Positions 33,326-46,202 of a stretch of DNA of 64,000 nucleotides are shown piece by piece. Each line of letters opens with the position of its first letter. Position 1 is the first letter of the stretch. Source of the DNA: Rhipidocladum racemiflorum (lineage: Eukaryota; Streptophyta; Magnoliopsida; Poales; Poaceae). The stretch is taken from the NCBI GenBank assembly GCA_036346355.1, contig JAYEVF010000031.1, forward strand, positions 434,001 through 498,000, read 5' to 3'. The notes under the pieces are model-generated. The model was not told where the DNA came from and searched no databases. It was given only the letters and a program-made list of their open reading frames with translations. A program made the translations under genes and the position numbers.

Positions 33326-33972
33326 ATGGTGAACACCCGTGGGAACTTTGGAAGCAATGGGAGTGGTTCTCGCCAAACAGAAAACCCCAATGATGGAGCA
33401 CCAAAGACCGCCATCGGATGTGCAGAATTTTGGAGCATTTCTTCTTGCTGCTCAGACTCGATTGATGCATGCTATGATGCAACAAATGCAGCAAATCCAT
33501 CGCTCGTGCCACAGCCAATCAAGTTAATCAGTGGACAACGCTGTAATACAAGGTCGCCGTGAGTTCATGAGGACTCACCCACCCACTTTCTCTGGGAATG
33601 CCAATCCATTGGAGGCCGATGATTGGTTAAGATCAATTGAGAGGAAGCTACACATAGCACAATGCATAGGGAATGAGAAGGTACTCTACGCTTCTCATCA
33701 CCGAAGGAACAATTACGAATGGTGGGAGAACTTCGTGCCACGCAGAGAACCCTCAAGATATCACTTGGGAAGAGTTCACAGCTGCATTCGACAAGATCAT
33801 GTGCCTGAAGGAATCATGGACCTTAAGAAGGAGGAGTTCAGAGCATTGAAGCAAGGTAATCAGCCAGTGGCCGACTACCTGAACAAGTTCACACAGCTAG
33901 CACGCTACGCACCTGAGGATGTAGCGACAGATAAATCCAGACAGTCTCGTTTTATGAAGGGACTTAACTGAG
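33326..33972 (+). pseudogene. gag: gag of A2, truncated by deletion
   Basis: ATG 33326 (MVNTRGNFGSNGSGS). A frameshift near 33400 precedes the QNFGAF block. The core gag domain remains (THPPTFSGNANPLEADDWLR to EDVATDKSRQSRFMKGLN). At 33970 the text jumps to the protease region. About 0.6 kb present in A3 is missing: the gag C-terminus, the zinc knuckle and the protease active site. The join lies at a TTGCAAG that occurs on both sides in A3. Frame changes near 33710-33790 also break it. Confidence 0.85.
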
Positions 33973-36900
33973 AATTGCAAGACTTAAGTGCATGCTTTTA
34001 GTTCAAACCCCTGGTTCCGAACTCCGAACGAAAGTAGGATGTTCCGGGGTGAGAATACTAATAGATGGAATAGAGTTCCTAGCAAACCTTATGATTTTGG
34101 AGACCCAGACCTTAGACGTCATATTGGGAATGGACTGGTTATCCAAGCACAAGGCCGTATTGGATTGTGGACGAAGAACTATCTCAGTTGAGAGCCCGTG
34201 TGGGAAGAAAGTGGAATTTCAAGCCACTGCAGTTAGAGATGGACAGTTGATGGTTAACAGTACCAAGGCAATCAGCATAGAGGATGTCCCAGTAGTGAAT
34301 GAGTACCCCGATGTTTTTCCCGAAGATCTACCTGGTATGCCGTGCACAGGGACATAGAGTTTGTGATAGAGCTTGTACTGCACAAGACCGATAGCAAAGA
34401 GACCCTATCGGATGTCTACCGAGGAGTTGGTAGAGATGAAGAAACAGCTAGAAGAGTTAATGGAGAAAGGATTTATCAGACCGAGTTAAATGCCGTGGGG
34501 AGCACCGATTTTGTTTGTCAAGAAGAAGGACGGGAGTTTCGGGATGTGCATTGACTACCGTGCACTCAATGAAGTCACCGTGAAGAATAAGTATCCGCTA
34601 CCCAGGATTGATGATTTGTTTGATCAGTTGAGAGGAGCCGAGTTTTCTCCAAGATTGATCGAGATCGGGATACCATCAGTTGAAGATCCGATCGTAAGAT
34701 ATTCCAAGATCGCATTCTCGCCAAGATATGGACATTACGAGTTTCTGATTATGTCCTTTGGGGTGACGAATCATGCCCTATTTCATGAATATGATGAATA
34801 AGGTGTTCATGGAATATTTGGACAAGTTTGTCGTCGTGTTCATAGACGATATCCTAATCTACTCCAAGACAGAGGATGAACATGCCGAACACTTAAGGCG
34901 AGTTTTGGAAAAGCTGAGGGAACAGCAACTTTTCGCCAAGTTCAGCAAGTGTGATTTTTGGAAGGACAAGGTGGAGTTTCTTGGACATGTAATGACCGCA
35001 GAGGGAGTCGCCGTGGATCCAAGCAAAGTAGAAGCGGTATTACATTGGGAGCAGCCGAAGACTGTGACCCAGATTCGGAGTTTCCTTGGAATGGCAGGAT
35101 ACTACCGCCGTTTCATTGAAGGCTTTTCGACAATCGCGAAACCTCTTACGCAATTGCTGAAGAAGGAAAAGAAGTTTGCATGGACGCCAGAATGTGAGAA
35201 AGGATTTCAGGAGCTGAAGAAGCAATTGACATCAGCACCGGTGTTAGTTCTACCGGATGTTGCTCAAAGCTTCGATATTTATTATACGCCGTCGCGCCAA
35301 GGACTAGGATGTGTGCCGATGCGTAATGGAAAGGTCGTCGCCTATGCATCAAGGCAGTTGAGGCCGCATGAGGAAAATTATCCGACACATGACCTAGAGT
35401 TAGCTGCCGTAGTGCATGCTTTGAAGATATGGCGTCACTATCTGATTGGAAACAGATGTGAAGTATATACGGATCATAAGAGCCTTAAGTACATATTCAC
35501 CCAGTCGGATCTGAATATGAGGCAAAGGAGATGGCTAGAGTTGATCAAGGACTATAATGTTGGAATCCATTACCATCCCGGGAAGGCCAACGTAGTAGCC
35601 GATGCTCTGAGTCGGAAAAGCAATACCGTGAGTACGTTGCTAGCCACAAGTCAGGATGAGTTATGTGAGGATTTCCAGAAAATGAAGATTGAGGTTGTAC
35701 CTAGCGGATTCTTGGCCGCATTGGAAGTAAAGCCTACTTTAGAGGACCAGATCCGAGAAGGACAGAGGGATGATGACAGGATCCGTAGGATTAAGTCCAA
35801 AAAGGAGGAAGGCAAGGCAGAGGACTTCAAGTTGGATGAGCAAGGCACGTTGTGGATGAAGGATCGCATTTGTGTGCCTAACAAAAAGGAGTTAAAGCAA
35901 CTGATTTTGGAAGAAGCCCATGACTCCAAGTACTCAATTCACCCTGGAAGCGCCAAGATGTATCAGGATCTGAAGGAGAGATTCTGGTGGCCGGGTATGA
36001 AACGTGAAGTTGCCGAGCATGTTGCATTGTGCGACGTATGCCAGAGAGTCAAGGCAATGCATCAGAGACCAGCAGGATTGCTACAAATTACCGGAAATAC
36101 CTGAGTGGAAGTGGGAGGAAATCGGAATGGATTTCATTACCGGTTTGCCGAAGACTCAAGGAGGTTATGACTCCATATGGGTTATAGTGGATCGCTTGAC
36201 TAAAGTAGCCCATTTTATCCCCGTGAAGACCACTTACTCGGGAGATAAATTAGCAGAATTATACATGATCAGGATTGTTTGTTTGCACGGAGTGCCAAAG
36301 AGGATTGTATCGGACAGAGGTACCCAATTTACCTCAAGATTCTCGGAATAAGTTGCATGAAGCCATGGGAACCCGCTTAAACTTCAAGATGCCTTATCAT
36401 CCACGCATCGGATGGGCGAGACCAGAAAGAGTCAACCAGATTACGGAGGATATGTTGAGAGCTTGTGCATTGGCTTATGCTACCTCTTGGGATAAGAGTT
36501 TGCCGTATGCCGAGTTCGATTACAACAATAGTTATCAGGCTAGTTTACAGATGTCACCTTTTGAGGCATCAATGGTCGACCGCCGGACGCCATTGAATTG
36601 GAATGAGACCGTGGCGCCGTGTCTTTGGGCCTGATATTCTTCAAGAAGTCAAGAACAGTCGCCATGATTAGGGAAAGGTTGAAGATAGCCCAATCTCGAC
36701 AGAAGAGTTATGCGACAATCGTCGCCGAGATTTGAGTTTTGAACCGTAAGACTTTGTATACCTCAGAGTTACGCCTATCAGGGGAGTTAAGAGGTTCCAT
36801 GCCAAAGGGCAACTTGCAACCAGGTATGTTGTACCATTTAAGATCTTGAGCCGCAGAGGCGAAGTTGCTTATCACCGGAGTTGCCTGATCGTTGGCAGGG

Positions 36901-37163
36901 GTACATGATGTATTCCATGTGTCCTGATTAAAGAAGTGTCTCCGAGTTCCCGAGGAATGCAGACACCGTTAGAATCAATTGAGTTGCAAGAGGATTTGAC
37001 TTATAAGGAGTATCCCGTGAGGATTCTAGACACAATGGACCGAGAAACTAGAAACAAGTCAACCCGTTTTTGTAGAGTTCAGTGGAGCAACCATGAAGAA
37101 AGCGAAGCGACTTGGGAGCGCGAAGAGGATTTGAAGAAAGAATTTCCAAACCTATTCCTTTAG
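33973..37163 (+). pseudogene. pol: pol of A2: protease remnant, RT, RNase H, integrase, chromodomain
   Basis: The protease lacks the DSG motif but keeps ILGMDWLSKHKAVLDCG. RT: MCIDYRALNEV and VVVFIDDILIYS at about 34830. RNase H: the expected CDAS reads YTPS at about 35283, while later positions (TDHKSL, VVADALSRK) remain. The longest open stretch is 34773-36104. Integrase: zinc site HDSKYSIHPGSAK...CDVCQRVK; core MDFITGLPKTQGG, VSDRGTQFTSRF; PERVNQITEDM follows after a frameshift. Chromodomain: VRILDTMDRETRNKSTRFCR...NHEESEATWERE, ending at TAG 37163. Frameshifts of 1-2 bases near 34400, 34660, 34760, 36090, 36345 and 36400-36900 break it. Confidence 0.9.
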
Positions 37164-37195
37164 TAAGCCCTGAATCTCGGGGACGAGATTCTATT

Positions 37196-37207
37196 AAGGG
37201 GGGGAGG
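37196..37207 (+). other. A2 polypurine tract
   Basis: AAGGGGGGGAGG, two bases before the 3' LTR; A3 has the same tract. Confidence 0.9.
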
Positions 37208-37209
37208 TT

Positions 37210-40200
37210 TGTAACACCCCAAAATTTTACTTGTCCTAAATTCATGTGTGATTTGGCACTTTGGTGAATTTTTGGAATTTTCTGGAATTTATTTGGATTT
37301 AATTGGAATTTATTTGAATTTATTCCATTTTGAAATAATTAAAGAATTTAATTTTGCAAATAAAATTTTGTTGGAAATATTTTATTTGAGTCCAAAATGA
37401 TCCAAAGTATTTTCCAGAATTTTTCTGGAATTTTTCGAGTCATTTGCTATTTTTAATGAATTAAATGAATTACTAGGAATTATTTTAAATATTAAATCGC
37501 TGGAAAATCAAACTCGGGTCAAGTATCGTTTCATCCGACCGAAGTCGGAACCTCGAAGTCGGACTCGAGTCCGACCGAGCCACGCGGACTCGACCGAACC
37601 CATCCTAACCCTAATTAATCCCAACCGTTGGATCAAGATCCAACGGCCGAGATCCGCCGACTCGACCCGAGCCGTGGACCGGACCCGGCCGCGCCCGTGC
37701 GATCGTGGCCGCTGATCGTGCACGCGGTACGGCTCTCCGTCGTCGTCTCCGCCCGAGTCCGAGCCGGACTCCGCCGCCGTGGAAAACTAGGTCTCCGTTT
37801 TCTGCACGGACGCCGAGGCTATTTAAAGCCCGGGGCATACCCCGAGGACCGCCGTGATCCCGCGCCCTCCCTTCTCTACTTCACCGAGGCAAAGCCGCCG
37901 CCGTTTAGCCGTGCGAGCTCGCCGTAGTTGCGCGCCGCTCCGCCACGGTCTTTGCTTCGTTCCGCCGCCGTCCGCCGTCCCCTGCCGCCGTTGACCTCAG
38001 ATCCGGACTCACCGCGACGAGACGCACCCGAAGGGACATCTCACTTCGCCGGAGGAGGCCGCAAACGCCGTTGGCCGTGTCGCCGTCCCCAGCTCCGGCC
38101 AGCCAGCTCCGCCGCACGCCATCGCCGTCGCTCGAAGCTTCTCCGCCGTTCGATCAAGATCCAGCGTCCCAGATTGTGCCACGTCACCGCACGGTGAGAT
38201 CCCGTCCAAAATTCCAGATCTAATCTCGACCGTCGGATCTAGATCCAACGGTCCAGATCGAACGCGTTAACTCAAACGCGTGAAAGCCAGATCTAATCTG
38301 GGCCGTCGATTTTCAAATCAACGGCCAAGATTGCGCCACGTGTCGGGAAGCCGACCGCCATGGCCGGGCCGTCGTCGTGTGACGCCGACACGCCGCCCGC
38401 TGCGGTCGGGCGCGTGCGGACCGAACCGCACCATGATGTCATCGCCGACGCCATGGCAGCCCGCATGTCGGCCGTCGTTCAGCCGAGCGCCGACGTCACC
38501 CATGACGCTATCGGTGGGACCCACCGCCGCACTGCGGCCGAGCCTCACGACGCCGGGCCGATGACGTCACCCGAGTGGGCCCACATGTCGATCTCACGTG
38601 GAGTCGTGGACCGAGTCCACTGCGGACTCCGAGCCGAGCGTGGACCAAGTCCATGGACCACCGACGCCACCGCCAATCGAGGCTGCCACGTGTCCTGCCG
38701 ACGCAATAATTAATTTCCAAAAGAAAATGATTTATTAATTCGAAATATTGATTCAAATTTAGATTCAAACTTCAAACGCTTATAACTTTTATGCGTTTCA
38801 ACTCCGATTTGAGTGATTCAAATTTCTAAATTTGTATAAAATTGAGATCTACCTAAATATAAATTTTATTTAATTTTTGGACTAAAGTTTTTCTCTGTAA
38901 TATTATTTAATTGATTATTTAAACTTTAATAAATCATAACTTTTATGCGTTTTAACTCCAAATATGACGATTCCAGTTTCTAAAAATCCGTAAAATTATG
39001 TTCTCTCTGTTTATGGATTTTATTTGGAGTTTTGGGATGTTTTTGCCTAGTGTTTATTTGTGTATTTGCTATTTGCACGCTTTACGAGTAGACGTTGAAG
39101 TGCTTAGGAAGGATTCGAGGGAGAAGTGTTGACTCAGATCCAACTCAAGACCAAGAGCAAGTACTTTTTGAAGGCAAGTTGTGCTTTGACCATGTTGATC
39201 CCATTTTGAAACCTATTTTGATTTAAACTATTGCATGCTAGTTCAATTAGAAAAATACTTGGTTTAAACATGGGGTTAGATAAATACCAATTTGCTATAT
39301 GACACCTTGATTACTTAAGTATGTGCCATGACCCTTTGTCACCCTAGTTGTGGTTTACTAGTTGGACATTATTAAATTGCCAACATGGGTTTAGACCGTT
39401 GTAGTATCTTTGCTTAGACACGCTACGTGCTCATAACATGATTTTGGATAATTAAATGTTAATATTGACTTAATGATATATTGAACCTGTTTTGGAAAAG
39501 TATCATGTGATGTTGATGGCACGTGGTGCATGGTAATCAAGCTGGGTTTGATAAACGGTTTTCGGCCAGGGCATGTGGCAAGAGTAATCAGGTGGGCCGA
39601 TTGTGGCGTTGGGAATGTTGATTTGGTTCTTCGGGTAGTCTTGCCCTGGTCACTCTAAGGACTTAACCTTGCAAGCCTTTGAACTGGTCATACTTGCAAC
39701 CACATGGTCGAATGGGACGGCCCTAGTTGATTAAGTCGCTAAGGACTCACTTGTGGAGCCTCGAGTGTCGATTACACCGTTTGTGTGATTGTGCGGGGAG
39801 CGTATCGTGGTCGTGGCCAGATACCCATCTAACGGTGTGTTGGTCCCATACTTCGCCTTGGCTAAGGGAAGGGATGGTGTAGAGCACGAACCGGAGAGGA
39901 CCACCTGTTGTTTGAGGCTTCCAAAGGCTTTGTTACTGAACTTCGCCTTTGTGGTGTTTGACTGTATCTTGTGGGTAAAGTGCATAACCTCTGCAGAGTG
40001 TAGAATCTATTTGAATAGCCGAGTCCACTGTGATCGACAATGCTCTGAATTACAATCAAGGGTTAGACTTTTCGAAAATAACTTGGATTTGAAAAGTTGG
40101 GTTGGTTTAGTAATGAAGTTGATGGAAATGTGGTTTAGGATGGGGAAAATGTTTATTAAATTTCTGAAAAGTTATTTATGCTTTACTTATTTCTACCGCT

Positions 40201-40691
40201 TTGAATCTACTTTTATTACTTGTCAAAAGCTGTTTCTGCAAATATACCTGAGCTATTCCTTTGTACCAAGCCATGCATATAGTATATTAGCTTGCATTCT
40301 CGCATGACTTGTTGAGTACCAAGTACTCACCCTTGCCTCAACACAATACCATTGAAGAGGAGATTACGCCATTTGAGGAGGATTTCAAGAAGACCCGTCT
40401 ACTTAGGGATGCGAGCCGATCAGTTGCCTGTGGTATACTGGATGGCGCCACAGTTATTTGATTTTCCATTCTTTGCTATTTCTCTTTTAATAAGTTTCGC
40501 CTCGCGAGGCATATATTTGTAACTTGGCCATAAGGTCGAGTAACCCTTTGATTATCTAAATAAAGTACTTTGATAATATCGATTGGTATGATTGTGATAT
40601 TTACCGATGTTAAGACTGTGTGCACTAGCGCGTTCCTGGACTAGTGCTGAATACACAGAGGGTCCGGATTTGCAAATTCGGGGTCCCGACA
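37210..40691 (+). repeat. A2 3' LTR
   Basis: 3482 bp, pair of 28640-32107. TATA box at 37820-37827. It ends GGGGTCCCGACA and is followed by the TSD copy CCGAA. Confidence 0.94.
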
Positions 40692-40696
40692 CCGAA
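40692..40696. repeat. TSD of A2, right
   Basis: CCGAA. Confidence 0.92.
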
Positions 40697-43310
40697 TCAC
40701 TTATAAACATTCATAAAATCCACCCTTTTGAAACACTCGCAAACACCACATGACCTTTTCCAAATAAATCCAGTTCCAATCAAATAGACTTACAAATTAA
40801 ATCTCAAGAATTTTCAACACAGCCCACTATGTCCATCGGCTTCCTTTTTAAGATTTACTCCAAGTATGCTTCAGTGCGAACGCGAAGGAGCGCGATCCAC
40901 TCAAAGGCTTTTGGGTGCAAAATCAAACTCATAGCATAAACTGAACAACTTAGCCAAAACCAAAGATGGGCACCAACCACTATGAGTTTTAGGGAAACTC
41001 GAAAATGCAACATAAAGAACACCTTGACCAAAAAAAAACATTTAACCAAGATAGCAAACCACCAACCTGCACTAAAAAGGTTTTATACACAAGCTCGGCA
41101 TGAGACTCACCATAACCAAGTGTCCCACTATCCTTAACATTTAAGCATTCCATAATCACTATTTACTTATCGAGAAAACCCATCTTAAATCAATCCATAC
41201 TACCTCCTCAAGAACCCCACAAACCAACACATCATAAAACAACGTATTCTATATTTCAAACGTAGTACTTCAACAGATACCTAAGCATGATCATCCTATC
41301 AATTTTTATACCATAAATACGCCAACATCTTGACAATCAAAACTTATTCCATTAACAAATGACTTCAACATACAAATAGTATCTCCATAAGACAAAGTCG
41401 AAAATTATGATCCTAAGATACACCTTCTTTAGGATACAATTCTATATCATGCTAAAATATCCATGGTTCACTTCATCGCCACATGTTATAATAATCTCTA
41501 TTTTACAATGGCTTCCAAAAAGTAATCCAAACAATTACCACCACTACTAAAATCATCAATATCCATAAATAGGCATAATCATAAAAAACAACTACATTGT
41601 TTTTAATTACACTATCCATATACCATAACAAATTGTCACTACACAACATACTCCAACTATAAAAACAAATTTAATAGGTTAGACCATCCCAATGCTTTAG
41701 CAATAACATAAACAGCAAAGCCTATATCTTCACAATTGACATCGATACTAGCATCGTAGGAACACAACTGCATACTTCCAATTATACTAATGGTTTGCGA
41801 CAACATAAATAGCAACTCTAATCAACTTCCAAATTAAAGTCACTAGTCAACACGATTAAATCTCTCTATTAATCCTTTAGATTAGAACATCTTTAGACAA
41901 CCAGCAAAGTTTCTTTAACAATATCGGCAGTCTACATCATCTTAATGTTTTAACTATGCATTAGGGTTTAAAACTTTAAACATAATCGAGGGTCATAAGC
42001 ACTTTCAAAGCAAGGCAACAGATTCTAAGCATGTACATTAACATATTTATTCATTCTCATTATAGGGTAATCTGCAACACTAGAAGTTCATTTAATCTTA
42101 AGCTAAACACAAATATTACTTTTAACTGATTCAACTCACCAATTAACTTAAGAACAAATCATTTCCAATAACCACATTGTTACATACTACATGACATGCT
42201 AAACAACCATTTTCACTTTTGACAAACAAGATGCAACTCCACTTTTAAGGACAACCACAACTCATGAACCGTAATCTAACACCGTTAGACAATTTCTCCT
42301 TTTCCAGGCAAGGAAGAAAACAAAACTCTAACAGAAATGCAGGAGAGTTCCACTCTCAAGTTCCCAAATTTGCCCACAAAACTCTTCAAGAAATCTCAAG
42401 ATCCATACTTCCAAGAAGGAAGAAGGATGCACAAGGGAAAACAAAATGTTCAACCAAACCTTTTCCGATAAAGTTACAAAACTTAGCTCCACCCAACCTA
42501 AGGTCGGCACTAGGATAACTTCAACTCTTTTCTCAGATAGGGAGGACAATAACCACAAATGTTTCCTCCCTAAGACAATCCACAATAACCAGCAAAACCG
42601 GGTTTCAAAGCAAAGGCGACTAAAAAGGCGCAACTCTAAACTCTTCTTCTTCGTTTCCAACCAAGGAAGACCAAAAACCACAAATCGCATACGGAATGAT
42701 CCGCGAAAAATCCAATACCAAACATTTTTGTTTTAGTTTCCATCAACTAAAACCAAGAAAACCAACCAAAACCAACCGTCAGAACGGTGAAGAACATACG
42801 AAGGAACCCACCACCAAACTCTTCTATTTGACTCCCGTCAACTACCCGATCTACGCATGTAAAGGGTAAGCACTCTTCTCCTACAGGGGTTAATAGTTCT
42901 TCGGTGATGGCGCTAACCGGCCACACCGTCACACTTCACCCTTACAATGAATAAAGAGAGGTGACCGAAACCCTTCGGCACCACAACCCCACTTTAACAT
43001 AATAACATGAACAATTCCATTCAATTCTTTCATAAACATAGCAACATACATAAACAAATGTAGCATTCAACATCAAGGCTCAAATACAACATTTAAGCGT
43101 AAAGCAACGATTCCCATACCCTTTCCTACTGTGCATCCATGTGTGTCAAATTTTAAATTAGTTATACCACTTTTGCAAGTTTTAATGTTGCTATCCTATA
43201 ACAAAGTTTTAGTTAAGACCTAAGCCATGTTTCTAAGTTATTCCACATCACAATTTAGTTGTACCCTATAGCATGATACTAAAAAATTCACATTCCAAGG
43301 ACCTACAAAC
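40692..43310 (-). other. D interior, part 2, no genes seen
   Basis: About 2.6 kb of AT-rich sequence. Read on either strand I see only short ORFs (the longest about 120 codons near 42328-42690, minus, hydrophobic and without motifs). No gag or pol motif. Confidence 0.6.
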
Positions 43311-43322
43311 CGCTCGATACCA
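43311..43322 (-). other. D primer-binding site
   Basis: Minus strand TGGTATCGAGCG, just outside the 5' LTR. It matches the initiator tRNA-Met PBS (TGGTATCAGAGC) except for one missing A. Confidence 0.7.
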
Positions 43323-45263
43323 ATCAGAATAACACCCCGGCATTTAATATGCCTGAATGCTACCAAACATAAGCTAAACAACATCTAAATACCACAATTA
43401 AACATAAATTCCAGCAAAGGCGCACATGCTAAAAACCGAGATTTCGGCAGCATCTTCTTTGTTTTAACATGAATTAACACAATATCAATATCATGGCAAG
43501 ATATGTCATAGCACACGACAAATAAAACATCAACATAAATGGATATATCATCAAATTACGCCAATAAAAGCATGCTCAACCACTTCATAAGCTATAACCA
43601 AGCAAATAAGGAATCACAAGCATGCTAAATTAAACCCTACATTAAGTTTATGGCACAACTCTTAATATCATGTCTCCAAGTGATTATGGACTATGATGGT
43701 GGAGCTACGTGTAGAAGTGTAGCTAGACCCCTTTTTCCCGCATGCCGATCTCAAAGTACCTAAAAACAACATAAAACACAAGCGTGAGTTCGAAAACTCA
43801 GCAAGCATATTGTAATGGACAACAAGATCATTTACAAGACAATAATACCTTACATCACATATAACATCTCATACCTGAGCACATAACAACATCATCATCA
43901 TTAAATATGTATTGCAATGCAATGCAATGCAATGTTATGCTCATATCTCCTTGGAAACTCATACCGGTATGGTTGAGTAGACACCCGTCGGTGTGCACCC
44001 TCTCCCCCCTTCCATCCCGAAGATGGAGGGTGCCTACTCCTCGCTTCCATTCACCATGTGAACGGAATCACGATGTAGGTCTTACTCAATGGCATTCCGG
44101 ACTAGTCATAACTTTCTCACCGGCCTTTCCCGGATTAGTTAATGACTTTCTCACCGCCCTCGCCCCATCTCATGTCATGCATGCAACTATGCCAATTATC
44201 ATATTTCACATGTACATAAACATATGGCATCTCATCATGACAAATATTACACATGGCATCGAATCATGATAAGTATAGACACATAGCATCATATCATGAT
44301 AATCATACTCAATATATCATTGGAAAACAGCAAGCAAGGCAAGTGATCATAGCAAGTATTCAATCTTTCAACCAATATCAACAAGCAACCTACAATCCGC
44401 TATACATTACAACACACTTGCCTCAACCGCGGGCGACAGATTTGTGGGAAGTCGAGGGCACTCCCGGTGTCACACCACCTGCACATAGGCATCACACACT
44501 CACAATCATGCCCACAAAACAGTACGCAAAACCCCATCTAACCCGACATTGCCCACTACTCGCAAAACCTAAAAACAGAGGTTCTGACCCGACGGGACAG
44601 CAGCCTTGCAAAAAGCATAACTTGAGTTCTGGGACTCCGAATCAATTAAACGAGTTCATCTTCGCGTAGCTTAGGAAATTTCCCAACTTTCTCTAGGTAT
44701 AGGGAAAGACTGATTCGGACTCTAATGTCGTCTAATCTACAGATTACCTTGATCTGTTCCAATTACGTCACAGATTTTAACACGCTCGGTAAAACAGCCA
44801 TAACTTTTAAACGGCTGGGCGGAATTTAACTTTCTTTATATCCACGGAAAGATAATTAAATTATCTACAACTTCTTCAACATCCATACTACAAGATTCGG
44901 ATTCTAAATTGGCGAAAACGTGAACCCTAGCTCGACTGCTCAAACTACCCGAAAACAGAAACGTGGCAACATCTAGATCTAACCCAAATTACTCAAATCC
45001 AGCACCACCAATTGATCTAAAAACTTGATAAACTCCCTAATAACAGTACCTAGCTCATCCCCGAGGAGCCCCATGATCATACCTTTGCCCGACGCACGAA
45101 AACTCCAATCGATCTCCTCGCACCTCGCTCCTCGCTCCTCGCTCCTCGCTCCTCGGATGGATCCATGAGGATGCAGGGGTGGGGAGGTCACCCTAGGGCA
45201 GCAAGGGGGGTGGAGGAGAGGTGGTGTGCAATGGGGAGCAATGGGGGCGCCATGGGGGCAAGA

Positions 45264-45268
45264 GATGG
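45264..45268. repeat. TSD of C, left
   Basis: GATGG, identical to 53157-53161; single copy in the sister LTR at 26666-26670. Confidence 0.93.
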
Positions 45269-46189
45269 TGATGAGGACATCACTACCATGGATACGGCCA
45301 TACCTACAAACCCAATGGAAACCAACAATGTCATACAAGGGCCAATTACTCGAGCTCGCGCACGACAATTCAATTACCAGGTGAATGCGTTCCTCGGGTT
45401 GCATACAAATAATTTAATGAATGGAATGCTATTTAATCCTTGTGATGATTTTATTGTCCTTAGGAACCAAGGAGAAGGACTCCCAAACGTCAAGCATGAA
45501 GCCAATTCTTCCGGTGCACAAGTTCAACTCGGATTCGGCCTCCGGGACAGCACCAACTTCAAACGACCATAACTTTTGATCCACAAGGGTGTTTGAGGTC
45601 TATGAGTACTGGTTGGAAAGGTTTCGACGTCCTCTTTCCAACGGATCCGACCCCATCCCCAAATTCCGTCCGAGTCAACGGGAATCTGCAAAACAATTGG
45701 CGTCACTTTTCCAAATCGAGAAGACGTGGGCTTTGGGCCTTGTAATAGAGTTGTAGTTGGTATCCTACTGCTTTGGACGTGTTTCCCACGTCCCTACCTC
45801 TTATAAATAGCCAGACATCGGCTCCTTAGGGTTTTGGGTTTTATTTGATTAGTTTAGCCAAGTGCAAACTTGATCCTGCGAAGTTGTCCGACAGCCACCT
45901 TGTCAAGATCGTCAATAAGACTCCACTTTGTTTCGCTTCGATTTTATCCGCAATTTCAGATTGCTTATCCTATTGTTCTTGCTTGTTCTTCGGTTGCTTG
46001 CAGGAATTGAACCGTGTTCAGGTTGATCGTGCCTACGGCAAGATCAATAACCATTGAGTTGGTTTAGCGATTGCTAAGGCGCATCGTCGTCGTGCGGTGT
46101 AGTCGGATTGTCAAAGTCGACTCTAACAAATCGATCGTGTGTTTCTCATCGAAAGATCGACACCCATAGTGCCATCACGGGCGCCATCA
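45269..46189 (+). repeat. C 5' LTR
   Basis: 921 bp, TGATGAGGACATCACTACC start and GCGCCATCA end. TATA box TATAAATA at 45802-45809. Its first 300 bp would encode the CR-type pol tail (GPITRARARQFNYQ). Confidence 0.93.
45802..45809 (+). promoter_or_regulatory. Probable TATA box of the C LTR
   Basis: TATAAATA, repeated at 52764-52771. Confidence 0.65.
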
Positions 46190-46191
46190 AG

Positions 46192-46202
46192 TGGTATCGA
46201 GC
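46192..46202 (+). other. C primer-binding site
   Basis: TGGTATCGAGC, two bases after the LTR; an initiator tRNA-Met type PBS with one A missing compared with B. Confidence 0.75.

Larger units (their letters stand above)
28640..40691 (+). mobile_element. Element A2: full-length Tekay/Del-like chromovirus
   Basis: 12,052 bp with 3.47 kb LTRs (28640-32107 and 37210-40691), TGTAACACC...CCCGACA ends, and a perfect TSD CCGAA. Order: LTR, PBS, aORF, gag, protease, RT, RNase H, integrase, chromodomain, PPT, LTR. It inserted into the interior of D. AT-rich parts of the two LTRs are nearly identical, so the insertion is recent. GC-rich parts carry many 1-4 bp indels that may be sequencing errors. A deletion of about 0.6 kb joins gag to protease. 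Confidence 0.95.
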
